Origin: Rhodothermales bacterium
Lineage (GTDB): Bacteria; Bacteroidota; Rhodothermia; Rhodothermales; Bin80
Direction: 5' to 3'
Assembly (NCBI GenBank): GCA_958296045.1
Contig: CATQHT010000003.1
Coordinates: forward strand, 1,561,246 to 1,625,245
Length of the DNA stretch: 64,000 bases
Position 1 is the stretch's first letter; each line of letters starts with the position of its first letter. Shown here piece after piece: positions 54,451 to 63,931 of the stretch. The notes under the pieces were generated by a model. That model saw nothing but the letters and a program-made list of their open reading frames with translations, made no database searches and was not told the DNA's origin. Position numbers and translations under genes: made by a program.

Positions 54451-54934
54451 TGATCCGCCTTCGGCTCGAGGTGCCCATGCAGTGGCGCGTGGCGTGTCGC
54501 GCGGCAGCTGGCCAGCGAAGGCGTCGCTCGGGGGTATGGTCCGAGCAATCATAGCACCAGATGCCAGGTGGGGTGCGGCAAGCGCTGCGGAGGGGACAAA
54601 CGCTGTGATTTCAAGGTGTGATCCCTGTAAAGGTCTCATGGTGTGGTACCCTGTCTGCAAGAACGCTTCGTTGATTTGGATCGTGCACAACAGGCAGCGA
54701 CCTTCTATTGGCTACGACCAGGGCTCCCGCTTTGTCGCTGGCTGCTGCCACCGAGCACATGGGTGTCCACGCCGCCGCGTAGGCGCTGGCTCTCAGTTCG
54801 CGCTGCGTATTCGCCGCTCGCTGCTCCACCGGGGAGTCTCCTCCACCTTCCCTTCTTCTTCCTCCTCTCCAGCCTCATCTCTAATTGTTGCTGAACACCT
54901 TCAGGATGCACACCACAAGCGTCACTGATAAGAT
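54451..54934. other. intergenic, no feature recognised
   Basis: About 480 bp between the GWxTD gene and the IS1595 relic. The N-terminal zinc-finger part of the IS1595 transposase is not found here, so the relic starts abruptly near 54935. Confidence 0.45.
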
Positions 54935-55640
54935 ACAGGGCGATCTACCTGAAACTGACCAATCTCAAGTGCGTCTCGACCATTAAGCTCCACCGGGATC
55001 TCGGTATCTCGTATCCGTCCGCTTAGTTCATGCTCCACCGAATCCGTAAAGCCTTCGTGGACATCGCGCCGGTCTTCCACGGCACCATGGAGGTTGATAA
55101 GGCGTATTTCGGTGGTAAGCGGGCCAACATGTCGAACGTGAAGCGGAAGGAACTGGAGAATGCTGGCCGCGGCCCAGTGACCATGACGGCGGTTGTGGCG
55201 GCCAAGGACCGGGACAGCAAGCAGGTGGTCGCCAAGGTGATCGACCGGACGGATGCGGAGACGTTACAGGGCTTCGTAGATCGGCACGCGACCGAGGACG
55301 GCAAGCTCTACACCGACGACCCGACCGCCTAGAAGGGGTCGGGTCGGGAGAACGAAGCAGTAAGGCACTCAGCCGCCGAATACATTCGGTATCTCGAAGG
55401 CGAGAAGATCCACACTAACGGCGTGGAGAACTTCTGGTCGATGCTCAAGCGCGCCACAAGGGCGTCTACCACCGGCTCAGCCCCAAGCACCTGCAAGCCT
55501 ACGTGCACACCTTCGCGGGGCGGCAGAACATCCGAGGACTCGACACGCTGGCGCAGATTCAGCACGTCGTGGCCGACCTGGTCGGAAAGCGGCTGATGTA
55601 CTGGGATCTCGTCGCCGACAACGGACAGTCGGCGTGGCAG
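54935..55640 (+). pseudogene. IS1595-family transposase, broken
   Basis: DDE_Tnp_IS1595-type sequence in three pieces. The first, AIYLKLTNLKCVSTIKLHRDLGIS, ends at a TAG (55024) that replaces the Trp of AWFMLHRIR. The second, FMLHRIRKAF to KLYTDDPTA, contains the first Asp-bearing EVDKAYFGGKRANMSN; another TAG at 55330 follows. Then EKIHTNGVENFWSMLKR (the catalytic HTNGIESFW motif), and after a frameshift near 55455 FAGRQNIRGLDT...VGKRLMYWDLV. The N-terminal zinc ribbon is missing. Inactive. Confidence 0.88.
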
Positions 55641-55645
55641 GCTAG

Positions 55646-56347
55646 CTACGCTGGAGGCTCGAGTCCTCCGGCCATCTCCAGCAGCTTATCGCGTAGTTCA
55701 ATCGCGAATACTCGGTGAATCTGTTCGATAGGCAGTCCGTGATCGTAGGCGCTTTGACGAATGGTTCTGAGTTCATCGTCTGTATACGTGAAGTGCTCAG
55801 CAAATTCGAAACAATGCTCTTGGATCTGATAGGCATCTTTGCCCTTGAGCCAACTTGCTAGGGTGGGGGCGACGCGGCTTGCCCACTTAGCTCCCTGGAT
55901 TTCCTGAGTGATAGCCCGGCCAAGATCATTAAGCGCGAGCGGGCTTTGGGAAGATACAGGACCCTTTCCAAAGATCGCATAGAAGGCCTTGATCAGCCGA
56001 TCCTCGACCCTCGTAAAACGGTCACTGACACGATTCTCCACTCGTTCTATTCGCTCACTCAAAGCCGTTTCCGTCTTACTAATAGCCATTTCCGTCTTGC
56101 TAATAGCCATTTCCGTCTTGCTAATAGCCATTTCCGTCTTGCTAATAGCCGTTTCCGTCTTGCTAATAGCCGTTTCCGTCTTCGTTATCCCTGCCTTGAA
56201 TTCCTTACCAAGATCGTCGGTGCGCTTTCCTAGGTTCCGCCAGATAGCGAACAGTCCTCCCGCTAGGACCAGGAATGCCACCACACCTCCCCAAGTTGTT
56301 ACCAAGTCGATACTGTTGCTGGGCGGTACAGTTTGGAATAGAAACAT
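55646..56347 (-). CDS. membrane-anchored heptad-repeat protein, unknown
   Basis: 233 residues. One N-terminal helix (about 18-38, VTTWGGVVAFLVLAGGLFAIW), then a coiled coil built from six heptads of the form ISKTE[T/M]A, then SERIERVENRVSDRFTRVEDRL. The C-terminal domain of 100 residues begins SPLALNDLGRAITQEIQG and includes DAYQIQEHCFEFAEHF and a final AIELRDKLLEM; I do not recognise it. The last residues (GGLEPPA) run up to the IS1595 relic, so the natural C-terminus may have been altered by that insertion. Confidence 0.65.
   Translation of the reverse strand: MFLFQTVPPSNSIDLVTTWGGVVAFLVLAGGLFAIWRNLGKRTDDLGKEFKAGITKTETAISKTETAISKTEMAISKTEMAISKTEMAISKTETALSERIERVENRVSDRFTRVEDRLIKAFYAIFGKGPVSSQSPLALNDLGRAITQEIQGAKWASRVAPTLASWLKGKDAYQIQEHCFEFAEHFTYTDDELRTIRQSAYDHGLPIEQIHRVFAIELRDKLLEMAGGLEPPA
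56064..56189 (-). repeat. six 21-bp tandem repeats encoding heptads
   Basis: On the plus strand the unit is GCC(A/G)TTTCCGTCTT(G/A)CTAATA, six times without gaps, giving ISKTE[T/M]A heptads in the minus-strand protein. Units are nearly identical, so copy number is probably unstable. Confidence 0.92.
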
Positions 56348-57014
56348 CGAGGGCTACCTCCGGCGAGAGACATGAGTTAGGCGGCGGAATACAATTTGTT
56401 ACGCTCCCGGTTGCCCGCAAGTTCCTCCCCGAAGCTGTCACTAGCGACCATCAGGCACCACTCGCGCCCCTCTTGCCCTCCCGGCCCACGCGCCTTACCG
56501 TTCTCACCGGTCACTTTCATCAGCGGAATCCCATGTCGGGCTTCCCACTGAATAGAACTGCCGCTAAACGAGCGGGCGGGTAGCTCCCGGCGCTCAGGCG
56601 AATAGGCGGAGCTTGTCCTAATTTTCCGCTGACAAGTGACAAACGCCCAGCACCATGTCTGGAGTCCAGGACTGCTACCACCCATCAAGGAGACCCGCGC
56701 GCCACGAACTCCACACCTACCGTTCTGCTCACCCTCTTGCTGTCGGCGATCATATCCGGCTGCGGGCTGTTCGGCCCGCCACCAACGGGAAGCCGAGGGG
56801 CGTGTCTCGGTGTGCGCAGCGGGTACGGCACTGTACTTCGACGCAGACAGAAACATCGACATTGAAGCGGCAGGACCGACGCCCAAGACGGCCACGCTCA
56901 CTGCCTGCATATTCCACAAAACAACCACTCGTTCCACGGTACATCGAGCACCTGATCCGGCGCACTGAGTCCGGCCTGGGCGGTTCTGCATCGTGACGTT
57001 TCTAGGTACCATTT
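56348..57014. other. about 670 bp with no supported gene
   Basis: A minus-strand frame spans the region; its end (QWEARHGIPLMKVTGE and the final GNRERNKLYSAA) has coding-like character near 56380-56600, but the rest overlaps istB and shows nothing recognisable. It may hold the 3' end of a decayed gene. Confidence 0.3.
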
Positions 57015-57797
57015 TCACGGCTCTCTGGTGTCGGTTACGCTGGTCTTCTCTCGAAGGTTCTGCCATTTTGGCAGACGCTTTCTCATGGGTTCTCCCTTCA
57101 GGGCGATGTGGTGTGCATGGTGAATGAGGCGATCCAGGATGGCATCTGCGAGTGTTGGGTCCTCCATGCATTCGTGCCACACGTTAGCAGGCATCTGGCT
57201 GGTAACAACGATGGAGCCTTTCTGGTACCGATCGTCGGTGGTGAGCTCAAGCAGGTCTTGCTGGTGCAGCGTATTCATGCGTGATAACCCCCAGTCATCA
57301 AGTACCAGGAGGTGGAAGCGCATCAACTGCTTCAGCAGTTTCAGGAAGCGTCCGTCCCCGTGAGCGAGCTGCAGATCTTCCGGAAGACGATGCAGTCGGT
57401 GGTAGCGTACGGTAAACCCTTCTATGCAGGCTTTATGTGCCAGTGCACACGCCACGAAGCTTTTACCGACCCCGGCAGGTCCGCTAATAATCACATTGTG
57501 ATGTTTTCGCAACCAGTCGCAGGTGGCCAGCGAGCCCATCAGATGCCGGTCCAGATTGCGACCGCGACGATAGTCCAGATCGGCCATGGAGGCCTCTTGT
57601 CGTAGCCGAGCACGGCGTAGGTGCGACCGCAGGCGCTTGTTGTATCGCACGATCGCTTCCTGGTCAACCAATAGGCCCAGGCGGTCCATGAACGGGAGCT
57701 ACTCCATTTCCGGCTGAGTAAGCTGGTCACGCAGCGCGTGCGTAATGCCATGCAGACGCATTTGCTCGAGCTTCTGAAGGGTGGGATGCGTAAGCAT
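57015..57797 (-). pseudogene. istB: IS21-family IstB ATPase, N-terminal nonsense
   Basis: The natural start is the ATG at 57797 (MLTHPTLQKLEQMRLHGI), the standard IstB N-terminus. A TAG at 57699-57701 stops it after about 32 codons (QPEME-stop); an internal ATG at 57689 reopens 224 residues. The AAA+ core is intact: Walker A GPAGVGKS, LLVLDDWGLSRM as Walker B, and IVVTSQMPANVWHE as sensor. IstB is the helper ATPase of IS21 transposition. Inactive unless the truncated form works. Confidence 0.88.
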
Positions 57798-57919
57798 TAG
57801 TCCTTCGATGTTTGGTGAGGAAGATCCGATGCGATGTCGTAATAGCCTGGACCCCGAATGTTGTCATGGTTTATGGGAGGCGGAGGCACCGAGTCCAGCG
57901 GATGTTTGTCCAGTCCGTT

Positions 57920-58526
57920 TTACAGGATGGTCGCGATGCTCTTGTACGAGCGGGTGCCGATCGCCAGTGCCCTCGTACACGCGTTTTCCATACGGCTCTT
58001 ACCGTGGGTGCGAGCCAAGCGGAGCAGACCCATGAGCGTGCGGTAACGTAGCAGCGGGTGCCGTTCAGCATCAATGATCTGCTGCACGATCTTGCGTGTC
58101 TGGCCCGATGCGCTCTGCCTCGGAATAGGCAGCGATTCGAATCGGCTCATATCCTTCATTTGACGTTGCGAATCCGGCATGTGTTGGTCCTCGGTAGTGA
58201 CCCCTTTACGGCGGCGACGCGGATGTGCCGCCACCCGTTTGTCGTCGAAAAACACCTCCACGGTGGTATCTGTCACGCAAACCTGTACCAACAAGCCTAC
58301 ATATCGATAAGGACCGCTATACCGGTGCCTGCGCACCTCGATGTGCGTATCTCTGTGCACCTTGGCTTTGCGCCACTGGGCATGCTCGTACGGGTCCGCT
58401 GGTAAGGGTTTCATCCCTGATCGCTCCCACGTGTCAAACCAGCTCATACGACTGCATTCCAGCTTCTGAAAAGGCCGTTCATTGAACTCCTTCAGATGGG
58501 TGCATAATCCGATCCAAGCTGGACGG
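57920..58526 (-). pseudogene. istA: IS21 IstA, C-terminal fragment
   Basis: From 58526 downward the frame reads LDRPAWIGLCTHLKEFNERPFQKLECSRMSW and on to the DUF-type beta-barrel and RALAIGTRSYKSIATIL, the standard C-terminal third of IstA. The catalytic DDE core is absent: at 58527 the sequence switches to a group II intron tail and then IS1634. The N-terminal HTH piece survives at 60668-60895. IstB follows 122 bp downstream, as in an intact IS21. Confidence 0.88.
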
Positions 58527-58530
58527 TCAA

Positions 58531-58556
58531 GTAGCCCGGGGGAATCTCGCCCCCAG
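58531..58556 (-). mobile_element. 26-nt relic of a group II intron 3' end inside istA
   Basis: Minus-strand sequence ending CCCCCGGGCTAC followed by TTGAC is the same domain VI end and 3' exon as the outer intron at 47161. The rest of the intron has been lost at the IS1634 junction. Confidence 0.65.
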
Positions 58557-60667
58557 CTCAAGTTTATCAATTTCGCCCCATGCGCAGCGAAAGCGGGGTT
58601 TATTTTGTGGCAATATGGCCTCAACTTATGTGTTATACCTATGATCCATATGGCTTTGATACCTTTTTTTCTCAAAAATACCCAATGTAGTGGAATTGTC
58701 CAGAACCATTTCGCTGCAAAGCCGTATATTGACGCATGGGCACCCGATACCCGCACGCTCACATGCATGTACATCCGCGCCAAGACACGCATCCTTAAAT
58801 CAGGTGCCAAGGCCACCAGCTACGCGCTGGTCGAATGCCACCGTATCAAGGGCGCTCCTAAACAGCGGACCGTCCTCAACCTGGGCCAATCCTTCGCAAT
58901 CCCCAAAGAACAATGGCGCGCATTGATCCTCCATATTGACGAGGGCTTGCGAGGACAGAGCCGCCTAGCGTTTGAGAGTGAAGGCCTCCGCCATGCCAGC
59001 GAGACCATCGTTGAGAAGCTGCTGGAAAAGGGCTACAACGTGGACGACCCGCGCGACGACCGGGATGCCGTCATCATTGATGAAGTCCATCATACCGACA
59101 CTCGTACCGTCGGAGGCGAACGTGTGGCTCTGAAAGCGTTGCAGCTGTTGGCATTCGCAAAGTCCTTGCGAATGCTGAAGTTGCGCGAAGATCAGATTCA
59201 TCTGGCGACGGCGCTGGTGGTCGGGCGCATGCTCTCCCCCGGCAGTGAACGACATACGCATGAATGGATGCACGAACGGTCCAGCATCCTGGAGTTACTG
59301 CACTGCGACCTCCCCAGTCTGAGCAGCCTTTACCGTATCGGAGATGCCCTCTACGAGCACCGTCAGTCGATCATGGATGCACTCTTCGGCGCCACGAAGG
59401 AGCTCTTGGGATTCAGCGAAACCATTGCCTTCTTTGACCTGACCAATGTGTTCTACACGGGCCGCAAGAAAGGGGACTTGCTGCGGCATGGTCGCAGCAA
59501 CGAAAAACGGTCTGATTGCCCACTGGTGACGTTGGCCTTGATGATTGATGCATCGGGGTTCCCCCGCACGGCGGAAATCCTCCCGGGCAATGCCAGTGAG
59601 CCTGCCATGTTGCACCAGGCCATTGCACAGCTGAACGGAGCCAAGCCCACGGTGATTATGGACGCTGGCATCGCTACAGAGGCCAATCTGGCGTATTTGA
59701 ACGAACAGGATCTGAACTGGATCTGCGTGCAGCGTACGAAGACCCCGCCGGTACCCAAAGACGCACCGGATCAAGTTTTCAAAACCGCCAGCGATGTCGA
59801 CGTGCGTGCCTGGGCACTCCCAGACGAAGGAGGAGAACGGCGCGTGTATCTGCACAGTGAAGCCCGACAAGCAGTCAGCGACCAGATTGTTGGAGCAAAG
59901 CGTGTGACGTTCGAGGAGGCCATCGCGCACCTGAACGCGGGACTGGCGCTGCCCAGACGTCTGAAGAACTACGATAAGGTGCAGATCCGGGTGGGCCGAC
60001 TCATAGAAAAGTACAAGCAGGTGGCCTACCAGTATGATGTTAAAGTGACCAGGAAGGCTGGCAGCACCCACGCCGAAAAGATCTGCCTCACACAGAGGCC
60101 TGCCTACGAGGCATGTACGGAGGCCCTCGGCGGGTATGTACTGCGCACCAGCCACGCAGAATGGTCGGTCAAGAAAATCGCACAGACCTATTGGCAGCTA
60201 GGAGAGATCGAACGCACGTTCCGCACCATGAAATCCGATCTCGGATTACGTCCGATCTACCACAGTCGGGACCTTCGCATAGAAGCCCACCTCTTCCTGT
60301 CCATTCTCGCCTTTCACGCAGCGCATCTGATACGCAGCCTATTGAGAACCGTCGACATCCACAGCAGCTGGGGCACACTCAAGGTCAAGCTCAACCAGAT
60401 GCATCGTGTAACAACCGTGCTCCCACAAAACGCAACCCATTGCACCCTGCTCAAGAAAGACCAGGACCTCAAGTCGTTCCACCGTAAAGTCTTCCGCGCG
60501 ATGGGGCTCAAAACCGGCACGTACACCCGCAGAATGAAAGCAAGACGCCCCGTTAAAGGGCACGCGAACATGTAAAACACACGGGTAAAACCCGCCCTTC
60601 TGGCCATCCCTGTATGTCAGGGATGTGTTACCTCACGTAAAAAATCCACTACATTGACAAACTTGGG
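58557..60667 (+). mobile_element. IS1634-family element
   Basis: Inverted ends: left CTCAAGTTTATCAATTTCG at 58557 and, on the minus strand from 60667, CCCAAGTTTGTCAATGTAG. 2.1 kb, with one long transposase gene. A perfect CATCCCTG/CAGGGATG hairpin lies just inside the right end (60605-60625). It splits the IS21 istA gene, whose middle is missing, so its arrival or a later event deleted flanking DNA. Confidence 0.75.
58767..60575 (+). CDS. IS1634-family DDE transposase
   Basis: 602 residues from ATG 58767 (MYIRAKTRILKSGAKATSYAL); the frame is open further upstream across the IS end and into intron/istA sequence, but that part is not homologous. Catalytic residues: D in IAFFDLTNVFYTG, D in PTVIMDAGIAT and E in LGEIERTFRTMKSDLGLRP. 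Late features HLFLSILAFHAAHLIRSLL and a basic C-terminus are usual for the family. No stop or frameshift, so this is probably one of the few active transposases in the window. Confidence 0.92.
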   Translation: MYIRAKTRILKSGAKATSYALVECHRIKGAPKQRTVLNLGQSFAIPKEQWRALILHIDEGLRGQSRLAFESEGLRHASETIVEKLLEKGYNVDDPRDDRDAVIIDEVHHTDTRTVGGERVALKALQLLAFAKSLRMLKLREDQIHLATALVVGRMLSPGSERHTHEWMHERSSILELLHCDLPSLSSLYRIGDALYEHRQSIMDALFGATKELLGFSETIAFFDLTNVFYTGRKKGDLLRHGRSNEKRSDCPLVTLALMIDASGFPRTAEILPGNASEPAMLHQAIAQLNGAKPTVIMDAGIATEANLAYLNEQDLNWICVQRTKTPPVPKDAPDQVFKTASDVDVRAWALPDEGGERRVYLHSEARQAVSDQIVGAKRVTFEEAIAHLNAGLALPRRLKNYDKVQIRVGRLIEKYKQVAYQYDVKVTRKAGSTHAEKICLTQRPAYEACTEALGGYVLRTSHAEWSVKKIAQTYWQLGEIERTFRTMKSDLGLRPIYHSRDLRIEAHLFLSILAFHAAHLIRSLLRTVDIHSSWGTLKVKLNQMHRVTTVLPQNATHCTLLKKDQDLKSFHRKVFRAMGLKTGTYTRRMKARRPVKGHANM

Positions 60668-60895
60668 CTCGGACCAGTCCAGCAATGGACGCATCGTCCG
60701 GGAACCCTCCGACTGACCATAAAGCAACGCCTTCAACTTGGTCTCCGTCATACCCTCTGGCAAAGGCCAACGCAAACCCGCAGCCTTAGCACGACGCAAA
60801 TACGCAAGCACCGTGCTGTGCGAGAGTCCAAGCGCACGACCGATACCGCGTACGCTCAGGTCTGACTCCGCAGACAACCGCAAAACGTCCCACAA
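60668..60895 (-). pseudogene. istA: IS21 IstA, N-terminal HTH fragment
   Basis: MWDVLRLSAESDLSVRGIGRALGLSHSTVLAYLRRAKAAGLRWPLPEGM matches the N-terminal HTH of IstA. Homology is lost where IS1634 begins; the remaining frame runs on to 60617. About 200 residues of IstA, including the DDE core, are missing between this piece and 57920-58526. Confidence 0.85.
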
Positions 60896-61095
60896 AGAGC
60901 GATGTGGAAAGGGAGTTCAAACATCTTTTCCCCTCCTGAGCAGCCCATATTCCCACCGAGAGTGGCTTACCTTCTGCATCAAAAGCCAAGCCCCAATGCA
61001 CCCGATGGGGCTTAATGCCGCTTCTCCGCAAGCCCCGCAGGAGCACAGATACGGAGCGCGGGCCACGCCCATACAAGGTTTGCGTACTCAGTCAG

Positions 61096-62835
61096 CTACG
61101 GATCCACGTGAATGGTCAGGATGTCCACGTCGTGATACTGCTGATGGCGCACGGACGAGGCATAGTAGTTAAGCAATCGTAAGGACATGCCCTGCTCCAC
61201 ATCTGCCTGCGTTGCCGGCTCTTCAAGGATTGCAATCTTGTCCTGCAGATTCTCGTCGCCCGAACCGGCTACAAACTCAAGCTCCGCTCGTCCGTCCTTT
61301 TTCTGTGCGCTGATCTGCAACCGCCTGTCTGCCTCTCCGTCTGGCGTGCTGCGCTCCATCAGGCTGTCGATGGCTTCTTCGGCCGCGGAAGTCAAACGAC
61401 TAAGCATCGACTCCTGCCAGCCGCTGCGACGATGGAACTTCTCAATGAAGGAAGTCACCTGCGGCAGACTGTTGCCGTCAAGGGGAATCTCAATACGCAC
61501 CCGGCGGGACTGTGTCAACTCCACGAAAAGGCTGAGCACGATGGCTACCAGCCCGCCTGCCGTCATGCCGTTCTGCAAAAGCCCACCGGCGAAGGTGGAA
61601 AAGAACTCAGGAAATACGGACCCGCTCTGCAGCCCGACGCCAACCCAAAAGGCAATACCTACAATGAGCGCTTTGCGGTAGTCGACGCCAGCCTTGACCA
61701 CAATCCGCATGCCTACCACGAATAGCATGGCAAGAAGCACGGTGATATAGGCGGCTGCGACCGGCCCTGGGATAGCCACCACGAGGGCCAGGACTTTGGG
61801 AAGAAAGGCCATCAGCAGGAAGGATGCTCCTATCGCAATGCCAACCACTCTGGAGCCGACGCCGGTGAGCTCCGTCACGGAAATGCTTGTGGAGTAGGTG
61901 GTGTTGGGCACCGTTCCGGTAAGGCCCGACAGAAGGTTGCCCATCCCATCGGCGGCCAGCGCTCCTTGCACGGCACGATAGTCTACAGCCCGTGCATCGC
62001 GCCATGAGACACGTTGAATGGCCACCGCATCGCCGATCGTTTCTATCGCGCCCACGAGCGTGACGAAAATGAATGCAGGCAAAAGTGACCAGAAGGTGGC
62101 GCTGAAGCTGAGGTCGAACCCGGGCCAGCCGCTGGTCGGCATGCCGATCCAGGCGGCATCGGTGATCTGACCGATGTCGTAGATGCCATAGAAGGCACCG
62201 ACAATGGTGCCTGCCACCACACCGATCACCGGTGACCAGAGCCGGAAAGCCCCTCGCGCACGCAGGCCGATAAGGACGATAACGACGATGGTTACCAGCG
62301 CGCTCATGGCCGCGGCATTGACCGAAGCACCCTCAGGCACATCGGTCAGCATGTCGAAGATTACCGGCATGACGGTCACCGGTATCAGCATGATGACGGT
62401 GCCCGCCACCGCAGGAGTCAGGATGTGGCGAAACAGCTGAAGCCTGCCAGCCAGCGCAAACTGAAACAGGGCCGAAATCACCACCAGCGTGCAAAGCATT
62501 GCTGGCCCGGCCATTTGCAGTGCTCCGACGCAAACCGAGATAAACGCTGCAGACGTTCCCATCAGCAGGATGTATCCCGAGCCGATGCGCCCAAGGCGCA
62601 CTGCCTGAAGGGTGGTCGTGATTGACGAAACCAGTACCGCGGCGAAGACCGCCCAATTGAGGAAGTCTTCGGAACCTCCGCCTGCGCGGATGACAATGGC
62701 AGGCGTGAGGACAATGCCTGCAATACACAGGATGGCAAACTGGAAGCCGAGGCCCGCGGTAATTGCCAGCGGGGGGCGCTCGTCGTTCTGGAAGCGGATG
62801 CTCGGGCGTCCGGTGGAGTCTCCTTGGGGATTCAT
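61096..62835 (-). CDS. NCS2-family nucleobase permease with C-terminal HATPase-like domain
   Basis: 579 residues. The first 440 form a UraA/xanthine-permease-like transporter with about 14 hydrophobic segments; the NCS2 signature region is LVGAIETIGDAVAIQRVSWRD followed by GALAADGMGNLLSGLTGTVPNTTYSTSIS. It would import uracil, xanthine or a related base with a cation. Residues about 444-579 are soluble: RIEIPLDGNSLPQVTSFIEKF, RLTSAAEEAIDSLME (in the place of an N-box) and QGMSLRLLNYYASSV, resembling the histidine-kinase-type ATPase fold of RsbW-like anti-sigma proteins with altered N-box residues. That extension is unusual for NCS2 carriers and may regulate transport. Confidence 0.85.
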   Translation of the reverse strand: MNPQGDSTGRPSIRFQNDERPPLAITAGLGFQFAILCIAGIVLTPAIVIRAGGGSEDFLNWAVFAAVLVSSITTTLQAVRLGRIGSGYILLMGTSAAFISVCVGALQMAGPAMLCTLVVISALFQFALAGRLQLFRHILTPAVAGTVIMLIPVTVMPVIFDMLTDVPEGASVNAAAMSALVTIVVIVLIGLRARGAFRLWSPVIGVVAGTIVGAFYGIYDIGQITDAAWIGMPTSGWPGFDLSFSATFWSLLPAFIFVTLVGAIETIGDAVAIQRVSWRDARAVDYRAVQGALAADGMGNLLSGLTGTVPNTTYSTSISVTELTGVGSRVVGIAIGASFLLMAFLPKVLALVVAIPGPVAAAYITVLLAMLFVVGMRIVVKAGVDYRKALIVGIAFWVGVGLQSGSVFPEFFSTFAGGLLQNGMTAGGLVAIVLSLFVELTQSRRVRIEIPLDGNSLPQVTSFIEKFHRRSGWQESMLSRLTSAAEEAIDSLMERSTPDGEADRRLQISAQKKDGRAELEFVAGSGDENLQDKIAILEEPATQADVEQGMSLRLLNYYASSVRHQQYHDVDILTIHVDP

Positions 62836-63184
62836 GAGAGCTGTTGGCGGATTCGGTGAAAAGCTACGTCAAGCATTCCGAGTTGTGAGACTTGGTGCAT
62901 CGAAGCAGAAAACATATGCGCACGGCTGTGTGCACTTTCTATGCAAGGTTATGTCTTTTGGCCAGAACGTTGACACGGCGGTCCAAGAGCATGGCTCAGG
63001 GCTTAAGCAGATCTTGCAGGCGTCGCAAACCTTCCACAGTTAAGTTTCACCGATGGCTCCTGCGGTAAGGGTCAGGGCAGTGCTGGTAAGAGCGTCAGAC
63101 GGCCGGAGAGGCGCATAGATGGCTATAGCCTGTTACGTTGTGCGCGAATATAGGACAATAGTGCAAAGGCATGGCGGATGACGA
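62836..63184. other. intergenic, no feature recognised
   Basis: About 350 bp between the permease and the MBL-fold gene, both on the minus strand. It must hold the permease promoter; no clear motif or terminator was seen. Confidence 0.45.
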
Positions 63185-63931
63185 TTAGAATGAGTAGCGC
63201 CCGCCCTCCTTGCCGAGTTCCGTAGCCGGGAATTGCTCCTGCGCCGACGCGAATGCTTGGTGGTCGATGATCGGCGGCAGGTGCACCAGCACTAGGCGCT
63301 CCACACCGGCGCGCCGCGCGACCTCAGCCGCCTGCTCCATAGTCGAATGACCAGGTAGCGCGCCGGTAGCTTCGTGGAGCAGCAGGCTGCAGCCGCGGGC
63401 CAGCTCGACAACGTCTTCGCACGGGCTGGTATCTGAGGAGTACACGAATGTCCCGCCTGTCTTCAGGCTTGTGATGCGCAGCCCAACCACCGGGACGGCA
63501 TGAACGCCACGGGCGGCATGAACGACCCATGCATCGTCCGAATAAACCGCCTTGCCTGGAGCAGGCGACAATGCGTGCCACTCCACCGGTGGTAAGCCTT
63601 CAAAGGCGCGTGTATCAAAGGATTCAAAGCATCGTGCTGCCTGCACTACGGCACTTGGAAGCCCGTGGACCGGCAGAGGATCGCGCCGACCTGCCAGCCA
63701 GAGTTTCTTGTAGAACAGCGGAAACCCGCCGACATGATCTATGTGCTCGTGCGTAAGGAACAGTGCCCGCACAGTGTCCACGGCCACGCCGACCACCTGC
63801 ATGCGCGCCACCGCATCGCCGCCACAGTCAATAACGAGCGTGGATGCGTCGTCACTCGCGCACAACATGGTCGTGGTCCGGCCCGCTCCGCTATAGGCCG
63901 CGCCGGTACCGAGCAAATGAAGAGTAGCCAT
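63185..63931 (-). CDS. MBL-fold metallo-hydrolase (RNase Z-like)
   Basis: 248 residues. Zinc motif THEHIDHVGG (H61, H63, D65, H66), the opening LHLLGTGAAYSGAGRTTT and the later FVYSSDTSPCEDVVELARGCSLLLHEATG with GHST give the full ligand set of the RNase Z/ElaC-like branch. It is shorter than tRNase Z (about 300) and lacks an obvious exosite arm, so it may hydrolyse a phosphodiester or other small ester rather than pre-tRNA. Presumably stand-alone. Confidence 0.88.
   Translation of the reverse strand: MATLHLLGTGAAYSGAGRTTTMLCASDDASTLVIDCGGDAVARMQVVGVAVDTVRALFLTHEHIDHVGGFPLFYKKLWLAGRRDPLPVHGLPSAVVQAARCFESFDTRAFEGLPPVEWHALSPAPGKAVYSDDAWVVHAARGVHAVPVVGLRITSLKTGGTFVYSSDTSPCEDVVELARGCSLLLHEATGALPGHSTMEQAAEVARRAGVERLVLVHLPPIIDHQAFASAQEQFPATELGKEGGRYSF

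Noticed and set aside
56377-57180. 267-codon minus-strand ORF
   Set aside because: It overlaps istB and is mostly low-complexity; only its last 60 codons look coding, which is not enough for a gene call.
60786-61076. 96-codon minus-strand ORF with transposase-like HRVHWGLAFDAEGKPLSVG
   Set aside because: The likeness to IS4/IS1634 catalytic regions is short, and the frame overlaps istA; left out as unproven.
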